Assembly: GCF_900156025.1 (NCBI RefSeq)
Contig: NZ_FTMO01000004.1
Location: forward strand, 186,001 to 250,000
DNA length: 64,000 nt
Direction: 5' to 3'
Source: Allobosea sp. TND4EK4
GTDB taxonomy: Bacteria > Pseudomonadota > Alphaproteobacteria > Rhizobiales > Beijerinckiaceae
This document shows, in pieces, positions 36,175 to 43,711 of the stretch (position 1 is its first letter; the number at the start of each line of letters is the position of its first letter). Under the pieces are notes generated by a model, which was not told where the DNA came from, ran no database searches, and saw nothing but the letters and a program-made list of their open reading frames with translations. The translations under genes were made by a program, and so were the position numbers.

Positions 36175-36200
36175 GGAACTTTGCGCCGGGCCGGCGGGTT
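36175..36200 (+). promoter_or_regulatory. Candidate EcfG-type stress promoter upstream of GlsB-family gene
   Basis: GGAAC (36175-36179), an 18-base gap and GTT (36198-36200), equivalent to GGAAC-N17-gGTT, is within the EcfG spacing range but lacks the C. It lies 33 bp before the ATG of a YeaQ/YmgE/GlsB-type gene, a class often under general-stress control. Confidence 0.42.
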
Positions 36201-36232
36201 TGATCCGCGCTCTTACCGCTGGAGGGATAGCT

Positions 36233-36487
36233 ATGGGCATCATCTGGACCATCATCATCGGCTTTGTCGCGGGCTTGATCGCGAAGTTCATCACGCCGGG
36301 TTCCAACGAGCCGTCGGGCTTCATCCTGACGACCATCCTCGGCATCATCGGCGCCTTCGTCGCGACCTGGCTCGGGCAGCGCATGGGCTGGTATGCGCCC
36401 GGCGAGGGCGCGGGCCTGATCGGGGCCGTCGTCGGCGCGATCATCGTGCTCGTCATCTGGGGTGCGGTCGCCGGCCGGCGCGCCTGA
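36233..36487 (+). CDS. GlsB/YeaQ/YmgE family stress-response membrane protein
   Basis: This 84-residue inner-membrane protein has three hydrophobic helices. Family motifs are IIIGFVAGLIAKFITPG at the start, GFILTTILGIIGAFVATWLG in the middle and GLIGAVVGAIIVLVIWGAVAG at the end, a Gly-zipper-rich transglycosylase-associated fold. GGAGGGAT precedes ATG 36233. The biochemical role is unknown; members are induced by stress or stationary phase. The YidB-family gene follows by about 30 bp. Confidence 0.88.
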   Translation: MGIIWTIIIGFVAGLIAKFITPGSNEPSGFILTTILGIIGAFVATWLGQRMGWYAPGEGAGLIGAVVGAIIVLVIWGAVAGRRA

Positions 36488-36518
36488 TGTCAGCTGGTCT
36501 GACCCACGGAGAACGATC

Positions 36519-37004
36519 ATGAGCGACAACAATCGCGGCTTCCCGTCGCTGACGGCGCTGCTCGGCCTGCTGGCCGTCGCCGGCTACCAGAATCGCGACA
36601 AGATCGCCGATTGGCTCAACAGCCGGGGCGCGGCTCAGCAGGGCTCCGTGCCGCCCGTCGGTCAGCCCGGCGTCGAGCCGGAGCAGGCCGGCGGGATGCC
36701 GGGAGGGCTCGGCGGCCTGCTCGGTGCCGGCGGCATCGGCGCGATGCTGAACAACGGCATCGGCGAGCTGGTCGACCGCTTCAACCAGGCGGGGCAGGGC
36801 GACAAGGCCAATTCCTGGGTCAACCAGGGGCCGAACCAGCAATTGGCACCCGGCGATCTGGAACAGGCACTGGGACCCGAGATGCTGGACAGGCTGGCTC
36901 AGCACACCGGGCTCTCCCGCCAGGACTTGCTCGACCGGCTGTCGACCGTCCTGCCGGATGCCGTCGATCGCTATACGCCGGACGGCCGTCTCGCCCGCTC
37001 ATAG
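36519..37004 (+). CDS. YidB-family (DUF937) protein
   Basis: This 161-residue protein has a Gly-rich low-complexity middle (GGMPGGLGGLLGAGGIGAML). The C-terminal YidB/DUF937 helical core follows: NSWVNQGPNQQLAPGDLEQALG (quoted in part: NSWVNQGPNQQL), then LDRLAQHTGLSRQDLLDRLSTVLPDAVDRYTPDG (quoted in part: LPDAVDRYTPDG). The latter motif is diagnostic. The function is unknown. ATG 36519 follows GGAGAACG. It follows the GlsB-family gene, perhaps sharing its stress promoter. A hairpin at 37024 lies after it. Confidence 0.88.
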   Translation: MSDNNRGFPSLTALLGLLAVAGYQNRDKIADWLNSRGAAQQGSVPPVGQPGVEPEQAGGMPGGLGGLLGAGGIGAMLNNGIGELVDRFNQAGQGDKANSWVNQGPNQQLAPGDLEQALGPEMLDRLAQHTGLSRQDLLDRLSTVLPDAVDRYTPDGRLARS

Positions 37005-37023
37005 CGGCTTTCAAAGCGTCATT

Positions 37024-37050
37024 TTCGGGCGAAGCGGAACTTCGCCCGAA
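37024..37050. terminator. Hairpin between convergent yidB-type and acyl-CoA ligase genes
   Basis: TTCGGGCGAAG and CTTCGCCCGAA form a perfect 11-bp stem around CGGAA. No T-run follows, so efficiency is uncertain. It sits 20 bp after the YidB-family stop and before the convergent ligase stop at 37110. Confidence 0.55.
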
Positions 37051-37109
37051 CACTTCTGTCCGGCAACCCAGGATCGACGCTCGGATCGAGCGCAGCATGA
37101 CGTGCGCGG

Positions 37110-38738
37110 TCAGAGCGCCTTGGCCATCTCGCGCAGCCTGAATTTCTGGATCTTGCCGGTCGAGGTCTTCGGCACCTCGGCGAAAACGATGGTCCGGGGG
37201 CATTTGAACGAGGCAAGGTGCTCCTTGCACCAGGCCATGATGTCCGCCTCCGTCGCTGCCTTGCCGGGCTTGAGCTCGATGAAGGCGCAGGGCGTCTCGC
37301 CCCATTTCTCGTCCGGCCGTGCCACCACGGCCGCCGCCTGCACGGCGGGGTGCTTGTAGAGCGCGTCCTCGACCTCGATCGAGGAGATGTTCTCGCCGCC
37401 GGAGATGATGATGTCCTTCGAGCGGTCCTTGAGCTGGATGTAGCCGTCCGGATAGCGCACCCCGAGATCGCCGGTATGAAACCAGCCGCCTGCGAAAGCG
37501 GCTTGAGTGGATTTCGGGTTCTTCAGATAGCCCTTCATCACGACATTGCCGCGCATCATCACCTCGCCCAGCGTCGCCCCGTCGCGCGGGACCGGCTGCA
37601 GCGTGTCGGGGTCGAGCACGTCGAGATCCTCGAGCGCCGGGTATCTCACGCCCTGACGCGCCTTGCGCGCGGCCTGCTCGGCCGGCGCCAGCGCGTCCCA
37701 GTCGTCGTTCCACTCGTTGACGACGGAGGGGCCATAGCATTCCGTCAGGCCGTAAAGATGCGTCACCTCGAAGCCGGCCTGCTTCATCCCCGCGAGCACC
37801 GCCTCTGGCGGCGGGGCGGCGGCGGTGAAGAAGGAGACCGTCTGCGGGAAGTCTCGGCGTTCGGCCTCGGGCGCGTTGAGCAGCGTCGACATGACGATGG
37901 GCGCGCCGCACAGATGGGTGACGCCATGGTCGGCCAGCGCGTCGTACATCGCCTTGGCGCGGACCTGGCGCAGGCAGACATGGGTGCCGGCGACGATCGA
38001 GATCGTCCATGGGAAACACCAGCCATTGCAGTGGAACATCGGCAGCGTCCACAGATAGACCGGATGGCGGCCGAGGTTTCCGGTGATGACGTTCGAGGTC
38101 GCAAGCAGATTGGCGCCGCGGTGGTGATAGACCACGCCCTTGGGATCGCCTGTCGTGCCGGAGGTGTAGTTCAGCGCGATCGCGTCCCACTCGTCGTCCG
38201 GCATGCGCCAGGCGAAGTCCGGATCGCCCGAGGCGACGAACTCCTCGTAATCGATCGTGCCCAGCCGCTCTCCCGGCCCGTCATGGACGGGGTCGTCATA
38301 GTCGATCACCAGCGGCCTCGCCTTGCAGAGCGTGAGCGCCTCCTTGATCGTCTTCGAGAATTCCCGGTCGGTGATGATGACCTTGGCTTCGCCATGGTCG
38401 AGAGAGAAGGCGATGATCGCCGCGTCGAGTCGCGTATTCAGGGTGTTGAGCACGGCGCCGGCCATCGGCACGCCGTAATGGCATTCGAGCATCGCCGGCG
38501 TGTTCGGCAGCATGACCGCGACGGTGTCGTTCTTGCCGATGCCGTGCCGCGTCAAAGCGGAGGCCAGGCGGCGCGAGCGCGCATAGAACTCGGCATAGGA
38601 GCGCCGCAGCGGCCCGTGGATGATCGCGGTGCGCTCCGGGAAGATCGCCGCGGCGCGCTCCAGGAAGGGCAGGGGCGTCAGCGGCTGATGGTTGGCCGGA
38701 TTGCGGTCGAGATCGGTATCGTAGGGCGAGCGGGTCAT
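37110..38738 (-). CDS. AMP-dependent acyl-CoA synthetase (long- or medium-chain type)
   Basis: This 542-residue ANL-superfamily enzyme activates a fatty or related acid. The P-loop NYTSGTTGDPKGVVYHHRGA (20 residues) is near residue 191, followed by LPMFHCNGWCFPW, LYGLTECYGPSVV, GGWFHTGDLGVRYPDGYI and the catalytic-lysine end EVPKTSTGKIQKFRLRE. The HCNGW motif places it with the alkK/DMSP-ligase-like group of acyl-CoA synthetases. The ATG at 38738 (MTRSPYDTDL) fits; AGAGG is upstream. No operon partner is adjacent. The chain length is not inferable. Confidence 0.92.
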   Translation of the reverse strand: MTRSPYDTDLDRNPANHQPLTPLPFLERAAAIFPERTAIIHGPLRRSYAEFYARSRRLASALTRHGIGKNDTVAVMLPNTPAMLECHYGVPMAGAVLNTLNTRLDAAIIAFSLDHGEAKVIITDREFSKTIKEALTLCKARPLVIDYDDPVHDGPGERLGTIDYEEFVASGDPDFAWRMPDDEWDAIALNYTSGTTGDPKGVVYHHRGANLLATSNVITGNLGRHPVYLWTLPMFHCNGWCFPWTISIVAGTHVCLRQVRAKAMYDALADHGVTHLCGAPIVMSTLLNAPEAERRDFPQTVSFFTAAAPPPEAVLAGMKQAGFEVTHLYGLTECYGPSVVNEWNDDWDALAPAEQAARKARQGVRYPALEDLDVLDPDTLQPVPRDGATLGEVMMRGNVVMKGYLKNPKSTQAAFAGGWFHTGDLGVRYPDGYIQLKDRSKDIIISGGENISSIEVEDALYKHPAVQAAAVVARPDEKWGETPCAFIELKPGKAATEADIMAWCKEHLASFKCPRTIVFAEVPKTSTGKIQKFRLREMAKAL

Positions 38739-38834
38739 CGGAAAACCTCTACGGAAGCCGCACAGCCTTAGCGGCTGACGCGCCCCTGCGTAATCCATCC
38801 CTTTTTCCGATACAGCACAATTGCCCGGGTGCTT

Positions 38835-39599
38835 TCAGCCGAAGATGGGCAGGTGCCGCATGCCGTCCCAGATCAGCCTGGCGCCGACCAGCAGCAGCAG
38901 CCAGTAGATGATGCCGTAGAAGCGCTCTGCGGGCACCCGCCGCACCAGCCAGACGCCGGCGAAGGTCGCCGCGACCGCGACCGGCAGGAGGGCGGCCGAA
39001 GCCAGCAGGTTCTGCGGGCTGAACTGGCCGAGCGCAAGATAGGGCAGGACCTTCACCCAGTTGATCGCGGCGAAGAAGATCGCGCCCGTGCCGACGAAGA
39101 CGGCCGGAGGCAGCTTCTGCGGCATGACGTAGATCTGGAAGGGCGGGCCGCCGGCATGGGCGATCATGCTGGTGAAGCCGCAGATGAAGCCCCAGAGGCT
39201 GCCGCCGCTCCAGCTCGGACGACGGACCCGGCGCTCGGCCTGCCCGCCGGAGAGCAGGCGCCGGAGCGCGAAGCCGATCGAGATGGCGCCGACGGCCAGC
39301 CCCACCGCCGCATCCGAGACCTTCGCCGCCAGCAGATAGCCGGCGAGGACGCCGAGCAGCGCGCCGGGGGCCAGCGTCAGCAGGTTGCGCCGGTCGAATT
39401 CGCGCCGATAGGACCAGACGGTCACCACATCCTGCGCGATCAGCAGCGGCAGCATGATCGCCGCCGCCGTCACCGGCGAGACGACCAGCGCCATCAGCGG
39501 CAGGGAGAGCAGGCCGAGGCCCGAGAAGCCGCCCTTCGACAGCCCCATCAGGATGACGGCGGGGACCATGGCCGCGAAGAAGGCGCCGTCGAGAAGCAT
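38835..39599 (-). CDS. TSUP-family (TauE/SafE) membrane permease
   Basis: This 254-residue membrane protein has seven or eight hydrophobic helices. The TSUP signature is visible: VILMGLSKGGFSGLGLLSLPL at the start and FICGFTSMIAHAGGPPFQIYV in the second half, the paired SKGGF and AHAGGP repeats. The family exports or imports sulfite, sulfonates and related small anions. The ATG at 39599 gives the usual length; the frame continues antisense into the neighbouring gene only by chance. It is divergent from the propionate ligase gene. Confidence 0.88.
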   Translation of the reverse strand: MLLDGAFFAAMVPAVILMGLSKGGFSGLGLLSLPLMALVVSPVTAAAIMLPLLIAQDVVTVWSYRREFDRRNLLTLAPGALLGVLAGYLLAAKVSDAAVGLAVGAISIGFALRRLLSGGQAERRVRRPSWSGGSLWGFICGFTSMIAHAGGPPFQIYVMPQKLPPAVFVGTGAIFFAAINWVKVLPYLALGQFSPQNLLASAALLPVAVAATFAGVWLVRRVPAERFYGIIYWLLLLVGARLIWDGMRHLPIFG

Positions 39600-39743
39600 G
39601 CTGGGCGGGTGTTCCGGCGAAAGTCTTAGGGGCTCGGCGCTTGCGCGGCGCCGCGGCCTTACGCAGATTCCGCGCAATTCCGCTTCGCGATGTCGCCCGC
39701 CAGCGAGGCTTATGACGAAAACAAGCGGAGAGGAACGCAGCCC

Positions 39744-41678
39744 ATGAATGCCCCCCATGCTTCGCCCGGCAGCGGCGGATCGCGCTATCACGCGACCTAT
39801 GCGCGATGGCAGGCCGATCCGGAGGCCTACTGGCTCGACATCGCCAAGGGCATCGACTGGATCAGGCCGCCGCAGAAGGCCTTCGACGCGCAGGCGGGGA
39901 TCTATGGCCGCTGGTTTCCCGATGCGAGCTGCAACACCTGCTTCAATGCGCTGGACCGCCATGTCCGCGACGGGCGCGGCGAGCAGACGGCGCTGATCCA
40001 TGACAGCCCCGTCACGGGCGCCAAGGCACGCTATACCTATGCGCAGATGCTGGAGGAGGTGGCGACGCTCGCCGCCGTGCTCCAGGACCTTGGCGTTGCC
40101 AAGGGCGACCGCGTGCTGATCTACATGCCGATGGTGCCGGAGGCGGCCTTCGCCATGCTGGCCTGCGCACGCATCGGCGCCGTGCATTCGGTGGTGTTCG
40201 GCGGCTTTGCCGCCAAGGAACTGGCGACCCGTATCGAGGACGCGCAACCCAAGGTGATCCTGACCGCGACCTGCGGCGTCGAGCCCTCCCGGATCGTCGA
40301 ATACAAGCCGCTGCTCGATGGCGCGATCGGAATGGCCGCGCACAAGCCGCAGGCCTGCGTCGTGCTGCAGCGGCCGCAGGCGGAAGCCTCGATGACCGCC
40401 GGGCGCGACAAGAACTGGCGCATGCTGGTGGCCGCGGCCAAGGCGGCTGGGCGCAGGGCGGAATGCGTCGAGGTCGCGGCCACGGACCCGCTCTACATCC
40501 TCTACACCTCCGGCACGACGGGCCGGCCGAAGGGCGTGGTGCGCGACAATGGCGGGCACATGGTCGTGCTCAAGGCGACGATGGAGCAGCTCTTCGACGT
40601 GAAGCCGGGCGAGGTGATGTTCTGCGCCTCGGATGTCGGCTGGGTCGTCGGCCATGGCTATATCGTCTATGCGCCGCTGATCCAGGGCGCGACCAGCGTG
40701 CTCTATGAGGGCAAGCCGGTCGGCACGCCCGATCCTGGCGCGTTCTGGCGGGTCATCGCCGAGCATGGCGTCAAGGTGCTGTTCACGGCCCCGACCGCCT
40801 TCCGCGCCATCCGCAAGGAGGATCCGGAGGGCAAGCATCTCGCGGGACATGATCTCTCGCGCTTCCGGGCGCTGTTCCTCGCCGGGGAGCGGGCCGATCC
40901 CGAGACGCTGAAATGGGCCGAGGATCTGCTGAAGGTGCCGGTCATCGACCATTGGTGGCAGACCGAGAGCGGCTCGCCCATCGTCGGCAACCCGCTGGGG
41001 CTGGGCATTTTGCCGGTCAAGCACGGCTCGCCGACCGTGTCGCTGCCGGGCTGGGACGTGCAGTGCCTCGACGAGGGCGGCCGGCAGGTCGCGCCGGGCA
41101 CCATGGGCGCCATCGCGATCAAGCTGCCGCTGCCGCCCGGCGCGCTGCCGACTCTCTGGCAGGACGACGGGCGCTTCCGACAGGCTTATCTCGAGACCTA
41201 TCCCGGCTACTACAACACCTCGGATGCCGGCTTCATCGACGCGGACGGCTATGTCTTCATCATGGGCCGCACCGACGACATCATCAACGTCGCCGGGCAC
41301 CGCCTCTCGACCGGCGGGATGGAGGAGGTGCTGGCGGCGCATCCTGCGGTGGCGGAATGTGCCGTGGTCGGCATCCACGACGCGCTCAAGGGCGAGCAGC
41401 CCTGCGGCTTCGTGGTGCTGAAGGCGGGCGTGACGCAATCTCCGGTCGAGATCGAGAAGGAGCTGGTGGCGCTGGTGCGCGAACGCATCGGCCCGGTCGC
41501 GGCCTTCAAGCTCGCGCTGACGGTGGCGCGCCTGCCGAAGACCCGCTCCGGCAAGATCCTGCGCGCGACGATGAAGAAGATCGCCGACGGTCAGGACTAT
41601 GCCGTGCCGGCGACGATCGAGGATGCCAGCGTTCTGGGCGAGATCGGCGAGGCGCTGAAGGGAAGAGGGATCGGCTGA
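39744..41678 (+). CDS. prpE: Propionyl-CoA synthetase (acetyl-CoA synthetase family)
   Basis: This 644-residue ANL ligase of the ACS/PrpE branch starts YARWQADPEAYWLDIAKGID (20 residues) and has the P-loop YTSGTTGRPKGVV near residue 254. It also has the adenylate-binding WWQTESGSPIVGNPLG, MGRTDDIINVAGHRLSTG, and the acetylatable lysine region KTRSGKILRATM near residue 602, a site of PatZ-type control in the family. Propionate preference is favoured over acetate by the ILYTSGTTGRPKGVVRDNGG context (quoted in part: GVVRDNGG) typical of PrpE. ATG 39744 has GGAGAGG upstream. Confidence 0.9.
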   Translation: MNAPHASPGSGGSRYHATYARWQADPEAYWLDIAKGIDWIRPPQKAFDAQAGIYGRWFPDASCNTCFNALDRHVRDGRGEQTALIHDSPVTGAKARYTYAQMLEEVATLAAVLQDLGVAKGDRVLIYMPMVPEAAFAMLACARIGAVHSVVFGGFAAKELATRIEDAQPKVILTATCGVEPSRIVEYKPLLDGAIGMAAHKPQACVVLQRPQAEASMTAGRDKNWRMLVAAAKAAGRRAECVEVAATDPLYILYTSGTTGRPKGVVRDNGGHMVVLKATMEQLFDVKPGEVMFCASDVGWVVGHGYIVYAPLIQGATSVLYEGKPVGTPDPGAFWRVIAEHGVKVLFTAPTAFRAIRKEDPEGKHLAGHDLSRFRALFLAGERADPETLKWAEDLLKVPVIDHWWQTESGSPIVGNPLGLGILPVKHGSPTVSLPGWDVQCLDEGGRQVAPGTMGAIAIKLPLPPGALPTLWQDDGRFRQAYLETYPGYYNTSDAGFIDADGYVFIMGRTDDIINVAGHRLSTGGMEEVLAAHPAVAECAVVGIHDALKGEQPCGFVVLKAGVTQSPVEIEKELVALVRERIGPVAAFKLALTVARLPKTRSGKILRATMKKIADGQDYAVPATIEDASVLGEIGEALKGRGIG

Positions 41679-41734
41679 AGATCCCGTCCTTATGTGTTCA
41701 TGCGAGACTTTGTGAGGATTGCTAGATTGGGCGC

Positions 41735-41926
41735 ATGAAATCCGATGCGATGCGCCCCCTCACCATCTCGCTGACCCCCAAGCAGCCGGCGCGACTCAGC
41801 CGCGCGGTCGAAAGCGGGGCCTATGCCTCCAACAGCGAGGTCGTTCACGATGCGCTGCGCCTTTGGGAGCAGCGCGAAGAGACCCGCGAACTCGAGGCCG
41901 CGATGTCGAAGGCCGTTATGTCATGA
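41735..41926 (+). pseudogene. Truncated ParD-type antitoxin
   Basis: The 63 residues include the ribbon-helix-helix ParD start (LTISLTPKQPARLSRAVESGAYASNSEVVHDALRLW, quoted in part: GAYASNSEVVHDALRLW). Intact ParD runs to about 80 residues with an acidic tail after this point. Here the frame breaks off after RELEAAM, and the next sequence is the end of a ParE toxin in another frame. I read this as the 5' part of a parDE operon with an internal deletion. The residual antitoxin might still bind DNA or foreign ParE proteins. ATG 41735 has no strong ribosome site. Confidence 0.7.
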
Positions 41927-42006
41927 TCTACGGACCGCAACCCGATGGGATTGCGGTGATCGCGGTCGTTCATGGCGCGCGGGCGCCCGAAACCTGGCTG
42001 AGCTGA
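41911..42006 (+). pseudogene. ParE toxin C-terminal remnant
   Basis: The final 31 residues, GRYVMIYGPQPDGIAVIAVV followed by HGARAPETWLS, match the C-terminal beta strands of RelE/ParE toxins (the xRYxxxYRxxxDGIxIxRVxHGARD pattern). It is in a different frame from the ParD fragment, immediately at its end. The N-terminal two-thirds of the toxin is missing, so it is inactive. Junction lies near 41905-41912. Confidence 0.7.
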
Positions 42007-42030
42007 CGGCTGCCACGGCGGCGCGGGGAA

Positions 42031-42053
42031 CCGGCGATCTGATCGATCGCCGG
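42031..42053. terminator. Hairpin after trcR and the ParE remnant
   Basis: CCGGCGATC and GATCGCCGG form a perfect 9-bp stem around TGATC. It lies between the ParE remnant and the stop of trcR on the other strand. The T-run is weak, so terminator activity is tentative. Confidence 0.4.
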
Positions 42054-42068
42054 CCTTCCAGCGGGTTC

Positions 42069-42794
42069 TCAGCCCTCGTCTTCGTCGTCTTCCGCCGGGC
42101 GCTTCATCTGCTTCAGCTTGGCGAAGACCGAATCGACGTCGATGGCAGCTTCCTCCTCGCGCTTCGGCCGGCTCATATCGGCGAAGGGCTGGGTCTCGGT
42201 GCGGACGGGCGCCGTGGTCTCCTCGGCCGGCAGCAGTGTCGAGCCGACCTCGGCCATGGCAGCCGGGCGATCCTTGGCGGCGCGGCCGACCTCGAAATCG
42301 AGATCGATCTGCGAGCACAGGCCGAGGCTGACCGGGTCGATCGGGCTGAGCTGCTGGGCGTTCCAGTGGGTCCGCTCGCGGATCTGCGCGATGGTCGCCT
42401 TGGTGGTGCCGATCAGGCGGATGACCTGCGCATCCTTCAATTCAGGATGGTTACGCAGCAGCCAGAGGATGGCGTTGGGGCGGTCCTGGCGCTTCGAGAC
42501 CGGGGTGTAGCGCGGGCCCTTGGCCTTCTTCATCTCCGGCACCTTCACCTTGCGCTCGGCGAGGCGCAGATGGTGGTTCGGGTTGCCGGCGGCGCGCTCC
42601 AGCTCCTCGCGGGTGAGCTGGCCGGAGGTGATCGGGTCGAGGCCCTTGATCCCGGCGGCGACCTCGCCATCGGCGATGCCGCGCACTTCCAGCGGGTGGA
42701 GTTTGCAGAACTCGGCGATCTGCTCGAAGGTGAGCGAGGTATTCTCGACCAGCCAGACCGCGGTGGCCTTCGGCATCAGCGGGGGTTGTGACAC
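42069..42794 (-). CDS. trcR: Cell cycle transcriptional regulator TrcR (DUF1013)
   Basis: This 241-residue protein matches DUF1013, named TrcR in alphaproteobacteria and reported as a sigma70-associated regulator of cell-cycle genes. Visible blocks are MPKATAVWLVENTSLTFEQIA at the start (quoted in part), FCKLHPLEVRGIADGEVAAG, ITSGQLTREELERAA, DRPNAILWLLRNHPELKDAQ, and IGTTKATIAQIRERTHWN, with helix-turn-helix-like segments. The C-terminal tail is acidic and ends DDEDEG. It is divergent from the DUF1192 gene. It acts at DNA or on RNA polymerase. Confidence 0.9.
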   Translation of the reverse strand: MSQPPLMPKATAVWLVENTSLTFEQIAEFCKLHPLEVRGIADGEVAAGIKGLDPITSGQLTREELERAAGNPNHHLRLAERKVKVPEMKKAKGPRYTPVSKRQDRPNAILWLLRNHPELKDAQVIRLIGTTKATIAQIRERTHWNAQQLSPIDPVSLGLCSQIDLDFEVGRAAKDRPAAMAEVGSTLLPAEETTAPVRTETQPFADMSRPKREEEAAIDVDSVFAKLKQMKRPAEDDEDEG

Positions 42795-43132
42795 GGGCGT
42801 CTCCTGAAAGGCCCTGGCGCCGTCAAAGGCTCGGCAGGGCTAAAGATCGCGGACAAAAGCTCTCATGCGCCGACCGGCCTCCCCGGCCGGCCATCCAAAT
42901 CATCGACGATGAGCAGGATGGCGCGCGTTATAGGCGAGGGCGAGGGGGCTGTCCATCGGATTGGCGGCTGAACCATGCCGGAGGCTCACCGACCCCGCGA
43001 AGCAAGGCCGCCAGCGGGCATCGTCCGAGGGGGAGGGACCGGCCCGACCCGCGCCTGCATGATGCGGCGCAGCTTGGCGCCAGCAGGCGTCCCGTTTAGC
43101 CTGCGTCTCGCTTTCGATGAAAGGAGCCGGCC
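42795..43132. promoter_or_regulatory. Intergenic region between divergent trcR and DUF1192 gene
   Basis: This 338-bp region must hold the promoters of both genes. I see a GC hairpin CCGGCCTCCCCGGCCGG near 42875-42893 and no CtrA full site, GGAAC element or coding frame that I would defend. Confidence 0.4.
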
Positions 43133-43333
43133 ATGTCCCTGTTCCCGGAGGATGACAGCCCGAAAAAGAAGGCGGTGCATGAGATCGGCCAGGATCTCTC
43201 GGCGCTGTCGCTGGAGGAGATCGATGCGCGCATCGCGCTGCTGAAGGCGGAGATCGAGCGGCTCACCGAAGCCCGTGCGGGCAAGAGCGCTTCGCGCCTC
43301 GCCGCCGATGCTTTTTTCCGCAAGCCGGCCTGA
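43133..43333 (+). CDS. DUF1192 family protein
   Basis: This 66-residue charged protein has a coiled-coil helix LSLEEIDARIALLKAEIERL, the DUF1192 core, after a DDSPKKKAVHEIGQDL start. It has no membrane segment. DUF1192 proteins are small, conserved in alphaproteobacteria, and of unknown function. Their frequent place beside DUF1465 (RcdA) genes, as here, suggests a related cell-cycle or proteolysis role. AAAGGAG precedes ATG 43133. A CtrA-type box lies 24 bp after its stop. Confidence 0.87.
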   Translation: MSLFPEDDSPKKKAVHEIGQDLSALSLEEIDARIALLKAEIERLTEARAGKSASRLAADAFFRKPA

Positions 43334-43356
43334 AGGAGGGCTCTGCCCGCCTCGCA

Positions 43357-43371
43357 TTAAGACGGCATTAA
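43357..43371 (+). promoter_or_regulatory. CtrA full-site TTAA-N7-TTAA
   Basis: TTAAGACGGCATTAA matches the consensus CtrA operator exactly. It is centred about 31 bp upstream of a TATGAA (43383-43388) element's expected start site, the position for CtrA-activated promoters. It precedes the candidate small RNA and lies 340 bp before rcdA. Confidence 0.7.
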
Positions 43372-43392
43372 AGATTCCAAAGTATGAATCAT

Positions 43393-43488
43393 CTCGTCCA
43401 GTTTCGCTGGATCGAGTGGCTCCTGCCATCTCTGTTTGACGCCTCCCTGTTTTGACTTTCACGAGCCGCCTCTGGCGGCTCTTTTTTT
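43393..43488 (+). ncRNA. Candidate CtrA-controlled small RNA upstream of rcdA
   Basis: A predicted transcript of about 95 nt would start near 43393, after the CtrA box and a TATGAA -10-like element. Its 5' end folds as a hairpin, CTCGTCCAG/CTGGATCGAG around TTTCG (43393-43416). An unpaired stretch follows with CTCCTGCC and CCTCCC, able to pair with Shine-Dalgarno sequences. The 3' end is the 8-bp stem GAGCCGCC/GGCGGCTC (43463-43481) with seven T residues. This architecture is typical of trans-acting alphaproteobacterial small RNAs. Alternatively it is an attenuated rcdA leader. No coding frame is convincing. CcnA and EcpR1, cell-cycle small RNAs of Caulobacter and Sinorhizobium, are the obvious families to compare. 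Confidence 0.5.
43463..43488 (+). terminator. Strong intrinsic terminator between DUF1192 and rcdA
   Basis: GAGCCGCC and GGCGGCTC form an 8-bp stem around TCT, followed by TTTTTTT (43482-43488). It ends whatever starts at the upstream CtrA box and insulates rcdA from DUF1192 readthrough. Confidence 0.9.
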
Positions 43489-43595
43489 GTCTCCGGCCCG
43501 AGCCGCCTCGGGCGGCGCCTTTCGTCCCGGGCGCCGGGCGCGGCTGCGCGACAGCAGGCGCAGTGCTTCCGCCGCAAGTCCTAGCTTCGTTAAGG

Positions 43596-43610
43596 TTAAC
43601 CACATCTTAC
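43596..43610 (+). promoter_or_regulatory. Near-consensus CtrA site TTAA-N7-TTAC before rcdA
   Basis: TTAACCACATCTTAC has one mismatch to TTAA-N7-TTAA and is preceded by another TTAA at 43590-43593. It lies about 100 bp upstream of the rcdA start and after the terminator, so it could control rcdA itself. Confidence 0.55.
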
Positions 43611-43711
43611 CGGGGCCGAAACCGCGGGACGGCGTTATCCTTGCGATGTCGGTGGCATGGTCCGCGTCACGTTCCGAAGGAACACGCGGTTGTGCCGATG
43701 GGAGACACTGC

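Noticed and set aside
38835..41438. 867-codon minus-strand frame covering the TSUP gene and antisense to prpE
   Set aside because: Only the part from 39599 downwards has TSUP motifs. The rest is antisense to prpE and unlike any protein.
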